Shown piece after piece: positions 8,194 to 15,882 of a stretch of 64,000 nt of DNA. This DNA comes from Mesorhizobium sp. RMAD-H1 (GTDB lineage Bacteria > Pseudomonadota > Alphaproteobacteria > Rhizobiales > Rhizobiaceae). Positions within the stretch are counted from its first letter, which is position 1; each line of letters starts with the position of its first letter. The notes below the pieces were generated by a model that made no database searches, was not told the origin of the DNA, and saw only the letters and a program-made list of their open reading frames with translations. The stretch is from NCBI RefSeq assembly GCF_014191375.1, contig NZ_JACHWN010000006.1, positions 186,001 through 250,000 of the forward strand. The letters are read 5' to 3'. Position numbers and translations under genes: made by a program.

Positions 8194-8239
8194 ACCTGTA
8201 AGAAACTACAATACCATTCCCACACTGCTTGCTTAGGCT
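8194..8239 (+). promoter_or_regulatory. lux-box-like site and -10 of lectin 3
   Basis: ACCTGTAAGAAACTACAATA at 8194-8213, identical to the other sites, with a -10-like TTAGGCT at 8233-8239, 36 bp from the core start. Confidence 0.75.
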
Positions 8240-8315
8240 GAACAGCGGATACGGGCCTCAGAACCCCAGAGGGACGTACCACATCCTCCAAAATCATCTT
8301 CGAAAGGAACGACCA

Positions 8316-9071
8316 ATGGCTGAGCAACAAAAATCCGTACTGTGGACCGGCACGCTCGAGGCGACGGCGGAACAGGGCGTGAAAACCGGCCTCACCCTCA
8401 ATACCCGCGACCCCAACATCACGATCACCGTCAAAGGGTCGGCAAAAAACGGGCCGGCCGCTCCGCAGGAAGGTCCTGAGGGAGACCCCAACAACAAGGA
8501 CCCGAAGGCCCTTCTGCCCGGAACGAATATCGGTGCGGTTCTGATGCAGGTTGGCGGCGGACAGGCCGGTGGAGGCCCTCTTACGCCGATCGGCAAAGGA
8601 CTGACCGACTGGACAATCCGATACGACGGCGAGCTTGCATTCTTCTACAACGATGTGCCGGGTGAGTACGGCAACAATTCGGGCTCGTTCGACATCGCGG
8701 TCCTGAGACAGCTCAAATGGAACGGTACGCTTCCGGCAAATGCAGCAGATGGCGTGAAGACAGGCATCGTCGTTAACACGAGAACGGACAAGATTACGAT
8801 CTCCGTCACGGGTAAAGCAAGTTACGGGCCCGGTGGTCAGGAGTTCGGTCCTGATGGCAATCCGAATGATACCAATAACCCTGGGGCACTCCTGCCCAGT
8901 GCGAACTGTGCTTCATGCCTGATGAAAATCGGCAATGGGCCTTATCGGTTCGTCGGCACAGGAATTTCCGACTGGCCGGTGCGGGAAGATGGCGAAATCG
9001 CCTTCTTCTATAACGATGGGATTTTTGATGACAATTCCGGCTCCTTTCAGATAGCGCTCACCGTAAACTAA
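8316..9071 (+). CDS. Tandem LecA-like lectin, two domains
   Basis: 251-aa two-domain LecA-like lectin. Domain 1 (about 1-128) has a glycine-rich insertion GGGQAGGGPL inside the segment that reads KIGNGPYR in its relatives. Domain 2 (about 130-251) is the closest of the seven to Pseudomonas LecA around the sugar site, with SYGPGG followed by FGPDG, and has two Cys near residues 208-211 where LecA also has Cys. Its last loop is shortened (YNDGIFDDNSGSF instead of YNDVPGxYGDNSGSF). ATG 8316 is chosen because AAAGGAA and MAEQ match the starts of the other lectin genes; an in-frame ATG at 8229 lies inside the promoter. Own lux-box promoter and terminator. Confidence 0.85.
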   Translation: MAEQQKSVLWTGTLEATAEQGVKTGLTLNTRDPNITITVKGSAKNGPAAPQEGPEGDPNNKDPKALLPGTNIGAVLMQVGGGQAGGGPLTPIGKGLTDWTIRYDGELAFFYNDVPGEYGNNSGSFDIAVLRQLKWNGTLPANAADGVKTGIVVNTRTDKITISVTGKASYGPGGQEFGPDGNPNDTNNPGALLPSANCASCLMKIGNGPYRFVGTGISDWPVREDGEIAFFYNDGIFDDNSGSFQIALTVN

Positions 9072-9163
9072 CTGCTGATCAATGCTCCGATTTCAAAGAC
9101 CTGCCAACGGAATCACCATGGCTTAAATCACGGTCCCGCATGTCAGCTTGAGCTATCCTGACC

Positions 9164-9195
9164 GCCGAGCCCATTCACCGGGCTCGGCTCTTTTT
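9164..9195 (+). terminator. Rho-independent terminator of lectin 3
   Basis: Perfect 9-bp stem GCCGAGCCC / GGGCTCGGC with loop ATTCACC (9164-9188), then CTC and five T. Confidence 0.85.
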
Positions 9196-9220
9196 CATCT
9201 GCGTCTGCCTTTGGCCCACA

Positions 9221-9266
9221 CCCTGTAAGAAACTACAATACCGTTCTTGGCCTTCCTGCCTAGCCT
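9221..9266 (+). promoter_or_regulatory. lux-box-like site and -10 of lectin 4
   Basis: CCCTGTAAGAAACTACAATA at 9221-9240 (one base from the other three sites), TGTA-N6-TACA core at 9224-9237, with CTAGCCT at 9260-9266, 36 bp from the core start. Confidence 0.75.
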
Positions 9267-9342
9267 TAGCAATGGGTACGGATTCCCGGAACATTCGGAG
9301 AAACGTACCGGATCGTTCAAATCATCTTCGAAAGGAACAACC

Positions 9343-10092
9343 ATGGCTGAGCAAGAAAAATCCGTATTGTGGACTGGCACGCTCCAAGCGACGGCGGAAC
9401 AGGGCGTGAGAACAGGCCTCACCCTCAACACCCGCGACTCCAATATTACGATTACAGTCGATGGATCCGCGAAGTTTTGGCCTGGCGATGGGCCATGGGG
9501 TCCTGATGGAAAACCCAACGATGCCAATCAGGACAAAATGCTTGATCCCCAGGCGAATGCCGGTGCGGTTCTGATGAAAGTCGGCACCGGCCCTTACAGG
9601 GTCGTCGGCAAGGGAATGTCCGACTGGACGATCCGCGAAGATGGCGAACTAACGTTTTATTTTAACGATCAGCCGGGTGATTACGGCGACAATTCAGGCT
9701 CGTTCAATATCGCGGTCCTGAGACAGCTCAAATGGGGCGGCACGCTGCAGGCGACGAATGAACAGGGCATTAAAACAGGCATAACCGTTAACACGAGAAC
9801 GGACAAGATTTCGGTTACTGTCAAAGGAGAGGGGACACCTTGGCCGGGCCATGGCCCATATGGACCTGAAGGGTATCCAGGTGCTTCCAACCAGGGTCAA
9901 TTGCTTGATCCCAAAGCGGACGCCGGCTCGGTCCTGCTAAAGATCGGCAACGGCCCTTATACGGTCGTTGGTAACGGATTGTCCAACTGGCCAGTCCCAG
10001 TAGATGGCGAAATCGCTTTCTTCTATAACGACGTCCCGGGCTTATATGGTGACAATTCCGGCTCCTTTGAGATAACGCTCTCGGTGAATTAA
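9343..10092 (+). CDS. Tandem LecA-like lectin, two domains
   Basis: 249-aa protein of two LecA-like domains (about 1-125 and 127-249). Domain 1: LWTGTLQATAEQGVRTG, GPWGPDG, GAVLMKVGTGPYRVVG, FNDQPGDYGDNSGSFNI. Domain 2: KWGGTLQATNEQGIKTG, GPYGPEG, GSVLLKIGNGPYTVVG, YNDVPGLYGDNSGSFEI. Its second domain is most like domain 2 of lectin 2 (both have a PWPGHGP or SWPGHGP stretch), pointing to duplication of whole two-domain genes. The start at 9343 is set by AAAGGAA and the shared MAEQ N-terminus rather than the in-frame ATG at 9247. No signal peptide. Own lux-box promoter and terminator. Confidence 0.85.
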   Translation: MAEQEKSVLWTGTLQATAEQGVRTGLTLNTRDSNITITVDGSAKFWPGDGPWGPDGKPNDANQDKMLDPQANAGAVLMKVGTGPYRVVGKGMSDWTIREDGELTFYFNDQPGDYGDNSGSFNIAVLRQLKWGGTLQATNEQGIKTGITVNTRTDKISVTVKGEGTPWPGHGPYGPEGYPGASNQGQLLDPKADAGSVLLKIGNGPYTVVGNGLSNWPVPVDGEIAFFYNDVPGLYGDNSGSFEITLSVN

Positions 10093-10133
10093 CGCTAATC
10101 AGGCGCGGCGACCAAACAAGGTTAACCGCCTCG

Positions 10134-10164
10134 GCCGGGCCCGTTCAACGGGCTCGGCTCTTTT
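10134..10164 (+). terminator. Rho-independent terminator of lectin 4
   Basis: Stem GCCGGGCCC / GGGCTCGGC (one G-T pair), loop GTTCAAC, at 10134-10158, then CT and TTTT. Also near the 3' end of the convergent ROK gene. Confidence 0.8.
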
Positions 10165-10197
10165 CCGGCTCGATGCCGATGCCTTGTAAAACGAAGC

Positions 10198-11421
10198 TCA
10201 CGGTCCAAACCGCGATTTGAGGATCGCGGAAAAGCGTGGATCGAAGGCCCTGGCGATTGGCTCGGCCGCCGCGCCCAGCGCAACTGCCCACGGGTTCGCA
10301 AGCCCTGGCTGGAGACGCGGCAGGCAGCGGTTGCGGCGCGCCGCCAGCGACGGCAGCAGCGGCTGCATATGCCCGATCAGCTGGTCGATCAGCATCCGCG
10401 GCGCGCCGCCGCACAAAATAATCGTCTGTGGATCGAAGACCGTTTCAAGCAGATGCACCATCCAGCGCAGCCGCTCGGACGCGCGTTTCATCCAGTCGTC
10501 CACACGCTGATCGGGCTTTTGCGCTGCCTCCTCGATTTTTTCGAAAAGCCAGGGATCGGAGGGGGCAATGTCGAGGATCTTGCACAGCGAGGCGAGCGAC
10601 GCCTGATATTCGAGCGGCGCCACGAAAGGTGTGGCGCCCGCCTTCCCGGGGGCGAGGCTCATACCGATCTCACCGGCATTGCCGTTCTGCCCACTATAGA
10701 GCTCACCATTCAGGATCAGGCCGGCGCCGAGACCATAGCCTAGATAGATGCAGACGGCGTGATCGAGACCATGCGCCGAGCCCACCAGCCTTTCCGCCGT
10801 AGCGGCGGCGGCGGCGTCATTCTGCAGCGCCACTTCAAGCCCCGTTCCGGTGGCAAGCGTTTCGAGAAGCGGATAATTCTGCCAGCTCGCCATCATCCAT
10901 TGGTTGTCATCGTCACCTTCGACGCCGAAAGGCCCGGGCATGGCGACGCCGAGGCCGACCAGCCGCCGCTCCGCCTCCGGCACGGCGCCCGCCAATGTGC
11001 CGCGGGCGCTATCGATCAGATCCAGGATGATCTTGACGCCGGTCTCCGGGCCTCCCGGCGGAAGCTCGGCGGATTTCTGCACCAGCACCTCGCCCACCAG
11101 ATTGACGGCGATGACACGGCTTACATGGCGGTCGATCTGCAGGCCGAGGGCATAGGCGCCTTCCGGCACGAGCTCATAGGGTGTCGCCGGCTGGCCCCGG
11201 CCCTTCCTCACTATCGCCTGCGACCGCACCAGCCCGTCGCGCTCCAGTTCCTCGATGATGTTGGAGACTGTCTGTTTTGTTAGCCGCGTGGCGCGCGCAA
11301 GCTCGGCGCGTGACAGGGCTCCATTCAGGCGCAGCGCATCCACCATCACCCGCCTGTTGTGCGCGCTGGCACCTCCCAGATTGGTGCCGCTCGTCGCCCT
11401 GATTACTCGCGCATCATGCAT
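10198..11421 (-). CDS. ROK-family transcriptional repressor
   Basis: 407-aa NagC/XylR-type regulator: N-terminal winged helix (about residues 20-80; LSRAELARATRLTKQTVSNIIEEL) and a ROK sugar-binding domain (about 90-390; GVAMPGPFG, YLGYGLGAGLILNG). The usual ROK zinc motif with CxCGxxGC is not seen after GNAGEIG, so the metal site appears lost or altered. It is divergent from the sugar ABC/SIS/PfkB operon and presumably represses it until a sugar or sugar phosphate binds. Start at 11421 (MHDARVIRATSG) is preferred over 11469 because AGAGGG precedes it and the longer form would extend through the operator-like palindrome. Confidence 0.88.
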   Translation of the reverse strand: MHDARVIRATSGTNLGGASAHNRRVMVDALRLNGALSRAELARATRLTKQTVSNIIEELERDGLVRSQAIVRKGRGQPATPYELVPEGAYALGLQIDRHVSRVIAVNLVGEVLVQKSAELPPGGPETGVKIILDLIDSARGTLAGAVPEAERRLVGLGVAMPGPFGVEGDDDNQWMMASWQNYPLLETLATGTGLEVALQNDAAAAATAERLVGSAHGLDHAVCIYLGYGLGAGLILNGELYSGQNGNAGEIGMSLAPGKAGATPFVAPLEYQASLASLCKILDIAPSDPWLFEKIEEAAQKPDQRVDDWMKRASERLRWMVHLLETVFDPQTIILCGGAPRMLIDQLIGHMQPLLPSLAARRNRCLPRLQPGLANPWAVALGAAAEPIARAFDPRFSAILKSRFGP

Positions 11422-11461
11422 TTTGAACCCTCTTGACAGCAGGTAAATATTGTTCAAGAAA

Positions 11462-11482
11462 TAAGTCAAGACAATTGACTTA
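11462..11482. promoter_or_regulatory. Perfect palindrome, likely ROK operator
   Basis: TAAGTCAA-N5-TTGACTTA, perfect 8-bp arms, in the space between the ROK gene and the sugar ABC operon. The most likely binding site of the adjacent repressor, serving both directions. Confidence 0.65.
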
Positions 11483-11712
11483 AAGAGGACCGGCAGAGTC
11501 CTGAAGCATCGGCCCGAAAATCGGAATCGGTTTGTCGAAAGACTGGTGCGCAGAAAAGGGGAACGAAAGCTCTGGTCGGCCGAGCGATGGCCGGACGGCG
11601 CAACGCTCCAAGATCACAGGGTGCGCGTTTCGTCTGTTGTCGCACCTCATATGGAGCCGGTATCGCTCATCGAGCGGCTCCGGAACCGCCTTGCCAGAAA
11701 CTGGAGGATGAC

Positions 11713-12951
11713 ATGCTGAAATCCATCACCACGGCGCTTCTCGGCGCAACGCTTCTTCTGGGTGTCCAGGCGACACCCTCTCACGCTGAAACGACGCTCA
11801 ACGCCCTCTTCATGGCCCAGGCCGCCTATAGCGAGGCGGATGTGCGGGCAATGACGGAGGCCTTCACCAAGGCCAATCCGGACGTGAAGGTCAATCTCGA
11901 ATTCGTCCCCTATGAAGGCCTGCACGACAAGACCGTGCTCGCCCAAGGCTCGGGCGGCGGCTATGACGTCGTGCTTTTCGACGTGATCTGGCCGGCCGAA
12001 TATGCGGCGAACAAAGTGCTGGTCGACGTTACCGACCGCATCACGTCCGAAATGAAGGAGGGTGTCCTCCCCGGGGCCTGGACGACGGTCGAGTATGATG
12101 GCAAGCGCTACGGCATGCCGTGGATTCTCGATACCAAGTACCTCTTCTATAACAAGGAAATCCTCCAAAAGGCCGGCATTTCGGCGCCGCCCAGGACCTG
12201 GGCCGAGCTAACCGAGCAGGCGAAGCTCATCAAGGAGAAGGGTCTCCTCGAAAACCCGATCGCCTGGAGCTGGGCGCAGGCGGAAGCCGCCATCTGCGAC
12301 TATACTACACTCGTCAGCGCCTATGGCGGCAAGTTCCTGGAGGACGGCAAGCCGGTCTTCCAGACCGACGGTGGCCTCGATGCGCTGAAATATATGGTCG
12401 ACAGCTACAATTCCGGTATCAGCAACCCGAATTCGAAGGAATTCCTGGAAGAGGACGTCCGGCGCGTCTTCCAGAATGGCGAAGCGGCCTTCGCGCTGAA
12501 CTGGACCTATATGTACAATCTCGCCAATGACGGGAAGGAGAGCAAGGTGGTGGGCAAGGTCGGCGTGGTCCCTGCCCCCGGCGTCGAGGGCAAAAGCGAG
12601 GTCTCAGCCGTCAACGGCTCGATGGGCCTCGGGATCACCAACACCAGCAAGCATCCCGACGAGGCCTGGAAATACATCACCTTCATGACCTCGCAGGAGA
12701 CGCAGAACGCTTATGCCAAGCTCAGCCTGCCGATCTGGGCCGCCTCTTACGAGGATCCCGCTGTCACCAAGGATCAGGAAGAGCTGATCAAGGCGGCAAA
12801 GGTCGCGCTTGCCGCCATGTATCCACGCCCAACGACGCCAAAGTACCAGGAGTTGTCAGCGGCTCTCCAGCAGGCCATCCAGGAGGTACTGCTCGGCCAG
12901 TCGGGCCCGGAAGACGCGCTGAACGCGGCGGCCGAAAACAGCGGCCTCTGA
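11713..12951 (+). CDS. Sugar ABC transporter substrate-binding protein (family 1)
   Basis: 412-aa periplasmic solute-binding protein of the maltose-type (family 1). Signal peptide in about residues 1-24 (MLKSITTALLGATLLLG...SHA, cleavage after SHA). The mature part starts ETTLNALFMAQAAYSE and contains the family features FVPYEGLHDKTVLAQ and YGMPWILDTKYLFYNKEIL. Start at 11713 is supported by GGAGG 5 bp upstream. First gene of an operon running to 17892 under the divergent ROK regulator. The ligand is probably a mono- or oligosaccharide or amino sugar, judged from the SIS and PfkB enzymes downstream. A RIME-like palindrome separates it from the permeases, a common way to let the binding protein be made in excess. 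Confidence 0.9.
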   Translation: MLKSITTALLGATLLLGVQATPSHAETTLNALFMAQAAYSEADVRAMTEAFTKANPDVKVNLEFVPYEGLHDKTVLAQGSGGGYDVVLFDVIWPAEYAANKVLVDVTDRITSEMKEGVLPGAWTTVEYDGKRYGMPWILDTKYLFYNKEILQKAGISAPPRTWAELTEQAKLIKEKGLLENPIAWSWAQAEAAICDYTTLVSAYGGKFLEDGKPVFQTDGGLDALKYMVDSYNSGISNPNSKEFLEEDVRRVFQNGEAAFALNWTYMYNLANDGKESKVVGKVGVVPAPGVEGKSEVSAVNGSMGLGITNTSKHPDEAWKYITFMTSQETQNAYAKLSLPIWAASYEDPAVTKDQEELIKAAKVALAAMYPRPTTPKYQELSAALQQAIQEVLLGQSGPEDALNAAAENSGL

Positions 12952-12970
12952 TCGGCGCTTGCCCGAAAGC

Positions 12971-13027
12971 CCTCATCCGCCTGTGTCCTTCAGACCCTTC
13001 TCCCCCCAGGCGGGGAGAAGGATGAGG
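12971..13027. repeat. RIME-like intergenic palindromic element
   Basis: Nested inverted repeats: outer CCTCATCC (12971-12978) with GGATGAGG (13020-13027), inner CCTTCTCCCC (12996-13005) with GGGGAGAAGG (13012-13021). This resembles the RIME elements described in Rhizobiaceae. It lies between the substrate-binding gene and the first permease gene. Confidence 0.65.
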
Positions 13028-13118
13028 CGACAACTCCGACGCCCCTCACTTTGCTTGCAGGAGAGAGGTGAGGCGGGGCAAATCGTGTACAATCGCATTC
13101 GTAGAGTGGCGTAATCCC

Positions 13119-14003
13119 ATGTCCCAAACCTGGATCACGACCAGAGCCTGGCTCCTGATGATGCCGCTGCTGATCGTGATGATTGCCGTCATCGGCTGGC
13201 CGCTGGTGGATACGGTGAGGCTCTCTTTCACCGATGCCAGGCTGGTCGGCACGCAAGGGCAGTTCGTCGGCATCGAGAATTACGCCAAGCTGATCTCCAG
13301 CTCCAATTTCCAGCGGGCCCTGACCACCACGGCCTTGTTCGCCATCCTCTCGGTTACGGCAGAGATGGTGCTGGGCGTGCTCGCCGCCCTGCTGCTCAAT
13401 CAGGAATTCAAGGGACGTACCCTGCTCCGGGCGCTGATGATCCTGCCCTGGGCACTGCCGACCGTCGTCAACGCCACGCTCTGGCGGCTGATCTACAATC
13501 CCGAATATGGCGCGCTCAACGCCCTTCTGACGCAGGTCGGCCTCCTGGATGCCTATCGCTCCTGGCTGGGCGAGCCGGGAACCGCCATGGCCGCGCTGAT
13601 CATCGCCGATTGCTGGAAGAATTTCCCCCTCGTCGCGCTCATCGCCCTTGCTGCGCTGCAGGCCGTCCCGCGCGATATCATGGCCGCCTCCATGGTGGAC
13701 GGCGCTGGCGCCTGGGCGCGTTTCCGCTTCGTCCTCCTGCCCTATCTCGCCGGCCCGCTGATGGTGGCGCTGGTACTCAGAACCATCGAGGCCTTCAAGG
13801 TCTTCGACATTATCTGGGTGATGACCCGCGGCGGACCGGCCAACAGCACCCGCACGCTCTCCATCCTCGTCTATCAGGAAGCCTTTTCCTTCCAGCGCGC
13901 CGGCTCTGGTGCATCGCTGGCACTGATCGTCACGCTGCTGGTGACCCTGCTGGCGGTCGCCTACGCCATGCTCATCCGCAAGAGTGCCGGAGGAACCGCC
14001 TGA
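13119..14003 (+). CDS. Sugar ABC transporter permease (MalF/UgpA type)
   Basis: 294-aa inner-membrane permease with about six hydrophobic helices (first near residues 10-30) and the EAA loop near residue 190 (MAASMVDGAGAWARFRFVLLPYL). Subunit 1 of a CUT1-type importer with the neighbouring permease and the ATPase at 16819. Start at 13119 (MSQTWITTRAW) is chosen over an upstream in-frame ATG at 13068 because the added stretch is not family-like; the ribosome site is weak. Its stop overlaps the start of the next permease (TGATG). Confidence 0.88.
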   Translation: MSQTWITTRAWLLMMPLLIVMIAVIGWPLVDTVRLSFTDARLVGTQGQFVGIENYAKLISSSNFQRALTTTALFAILSVTAEMVLGVLAALLLNQEFKGRTLLRALMILPWALPTVVNATLWRLIYNPEYGALNALLTQVGLLDAYRSWLGEPGTAMAALIIADCWKNFPLVALIALAALQAVPRDIMAASMVDGAGAWARFRFVLLPYLAGPLMVALVLRTIEAFKVFDIIWVMTRGGPANSTRTLSILVYQEAFSFQRAGSGASLALIVTLLVTLLAVAYAMLIRKSAGGTA

Positions 14004-14848
14004 TGGAACGCCGCAGCCTTGTTTTCCAGATCTTCATCCATATCTGCGCGCTGCTACTGGCGATCGTCGTGCTGGCGCCGATCCTCTGGCTCTTCGTCAT
14101 GAGCATCTCCTCGACAGGCGACCTGACGGCGAAGCCGCTGCACTGGTGGCCGGAAGAGACGGATTTCTCCCGCTACAAGCTGCTGCTCGCCACAGCCAGC
14201 AACAGCGTCGGCGCGGCCTTCATCTCGGCCCTGCTGAACAGCTTGCAAGTGGCAGGCATGGCAACGCTGGCCGCGGTCGCGGTGGCCATTCCCGCGGCCT
14301 GGGCGGTCTCCCGCACCCCTGCGGTCACCTGGTCGCTCTATGTCGTCATCGCAACCTATATGCTGCCCCCCGTGGCGCTCGCCGTGCCGCTCTATATGGG
14401 ACTTGCGGCGTTCGGCCTGCTCAATTCCGTCTTCGGCCTGGCGATGGTCTATCTCACCATTCTGGCGCCCTTCACCACCTGGCTTCTCAAATCGGGGCTC
14501 GACAATATCCCGCGGGAGATCGAAAGCGCGGCGATGATGGACGGCGCGCGCCTCGACCAGGTGCTCCGGATCATCACGCTGCCGCTCGCAGCCCCCGTCA
14601 TGGCGACGGCGGCGCTCTTCGCCTTCCTGCTTGCCTGGGACGAATTCTTCTACGCACTGCTCTTCACCTCCGACCAGCGCGCCAAGACCCTGACCGTGGC
14701 CATCGCCGATCTCGCCGGCGGCCGCGTATCCGATTACGGGCTGATCGCGACAGCCGGCGTCCTTGCCGCCCTGCCGCCTGTGGTGATCGGCCTCGTCATG
14801 CAACGTGCCTTGATCTCGGGGCTTACCGGAGGCGGTGTCAAAGGATGA
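14003..14848 (+). CDS. Sugar ABC transporter permease (MalG/UgpE type)
   Basis: 281-aa inner-membrane permease with about six hydrophobic helices and an EAA loop ESAAMMDGARLDQVLRIITLPLA near residue 175. Partner of the upstream permease, whose TGA overlaps this ATG; GGAGGAA lies 8 bp upstream. Ends in ATGA overlap with the SIS gene, so the block is translationally coupled. Confidence 0.9.
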   Translation: MERRSLVFQIFIHICALLLAIVVLAPILWLFVMSISSTGDLTAKPLHWWPEETDFSRYKLLLATASNSVGAAFISALLNSLQVAGMATLAAVAVAIPAAWAVSRTPAVTWSLYVVIATYMLPPVALAVPLYMGLAAFGLLNSVFGLAMVYLTILAPFTTWLLKSGLDNIPREIESAAMMDGARLDQVLRIITLPLAAPVMATAALFAFLLAWDEFFYALLFTSDQRAKTLTVAIADLAGGRVSDYGLIATAGVLAALPPVVIGLVMQRALISGLTGGGVKG

Positions 14849-15882
14849 ATATGACTGTAAACAGCTTGCGCCCAGCGGGCCTGATGGCGATCGACAGGGA
14901 AATGGCGCGCCAGCATGGCGATGCCCTGGCATCGCTAGAAAATGCCGGCGAAACCGCAAAAGCCATTGCCAATTCGCTGAAGCGCACCGGCAGGCTCCTG
15001 CTGCTCGGCATGGGCGGCTCGCATGCGGTGGGCCGGGCGATGGAGCCGTTTTACCGCGATTTTAGTATCGATGCGGTGGCACTGCCGCTTTCCGAACAGT
15101 TGAACCAGCCGCTGCCGCTTGCTGGACGCACCATCCTGGTGACGTCGCAATCGGGCGAAAGCGCCGAGGTGCTGCGTTTCCTTGCCGAAGCGGGCATCTC
15201 GCAAGACAGTCGACCGGAGGATGTTTTCGGCCTGACGCTGGAAGCCGGCTCGACCATCGCCCGGACGCTGCCGAGTCTCGTCGGCGCCGGCGGCACCGAG
15301 CATGCCTTTGCGGCGACCCGCAGCCTCACGGTGACCTTCGCGCTTCATGCGGCAATCCTCGCGGCGCTAGGCGAAGACCAGCAGCAGGCGCTCACGCTTC
15401 TCTCGCAGCCGGAAGAACCTGACGTGTCCGCCGCACTCGACGTCATGCGCGATGTCTCGACCATCGTCACCTCCGGGCGCCGGATGCAGGGCGTGGCGGA
15501 AGCCATCGCCCTCGGCCTGACCGAACTCTCCCGCCTCCCCTGCTATTCGCTGGAAGGCGGGCAATTGCGCCATGGTCCGATGGAAATGCTGGGGCCAAAG
15601 GTCGGTATTATCCTTTTCAGGGGCAGAGAGGCGACATCGGAGCTGGTCGCCCGCATGGCGCGCGATGCAGCAAGCGCGGGCTCGCCCGTCGTCGTCTTCG
15701 ATGCATCGGGTGAGCAACCCGTGGATGGCGTCGTGACCGTTCCCGTAATTGCATCGGGCGGCATGGCGGCGATCTTCGCACTCCTGCCCGCCGCGCAGCG
15801 TTTCATGGTCGAATTCTCAGCCTCGCGCGTCGCCAATGCCGGCACGCCGGTGCGCTCGTCGAAGATCACGAGAAGCGAGTGA
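14845..15882 (+). CDS. SIS-domain sugar isomerase/deglycase-type protein
   Basis: 345-aa cytosolic protein with two SIS (sugar isomerase) subdomains related to the isomerase half of GlmS, AgaS and FrlB. Phosphosugar motifs: LLLGMGGSHAVGR near residue 50, LVTSQSGESAEVL near 95 and SLEGGQLRHGPMEML near 240. Such proteins isomerise, deaminate or deglycate a phosphosugar. Next to a PfkB kinase and a sugar importer it most likely acts on the phosphorylated product of that kinase: an amino-sugar phosphate deaminase/isomerase, or an Amadori-product (fructosamine-6-phosphate) deglycase as in the FrlB/FrlD pair. Sequence alone does not decide between these. Start overlaps the preceding stop (ATGA). 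Confidence 0.82.
   Translation: MNMTVNSLRPAGLMAIDREMARQHGDALASLENAGETAKAIANSLKRTGRLLLLGMGGSHAVGRAMEPFYRDFSIDAVALPLSEQLNQPLPLAGRTILVTSQSGESAEVLRFLAEAGISQDSRPEDVFGLTLEAGSTIARTLPSLVGAGGTEHAFAATRSLTVTFALHAAILAALGEDQQQALTLLSQPEEPDVSAALDVMRDVSTIVTSGRRMQGVAEAIALGLTELSRLPCYSLEGGQLRHGPMEMLGPKVGIILFRGREATSELVARMARDAASAGSPVVVFDASGEQPVDGVVTVPVIASGGMAAIFALLPAAQRFMVEFSASRVANAGTPVRSSKITRSE

Noticed and set aside
6255-9240. CRISPR-like array from the four identical 20-bp sites
   Set aside because: Copies are about 950-1030 bp apart with genes between them and no spacers; they are promoter elements.
5221-10164. luxI-type AHL synthase next to the LuxR gene
   Set aside because: Searched the flanking frames by eye; none resembles an AHL synthase.
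13984-15882. 632-aa fusion of a permease-like region with the SIS protein
   Set aside because: The first 287 codons are a shifted frame of the MalG-type permease gene; the SIS protein starts at 14845 by ATGA overlap.
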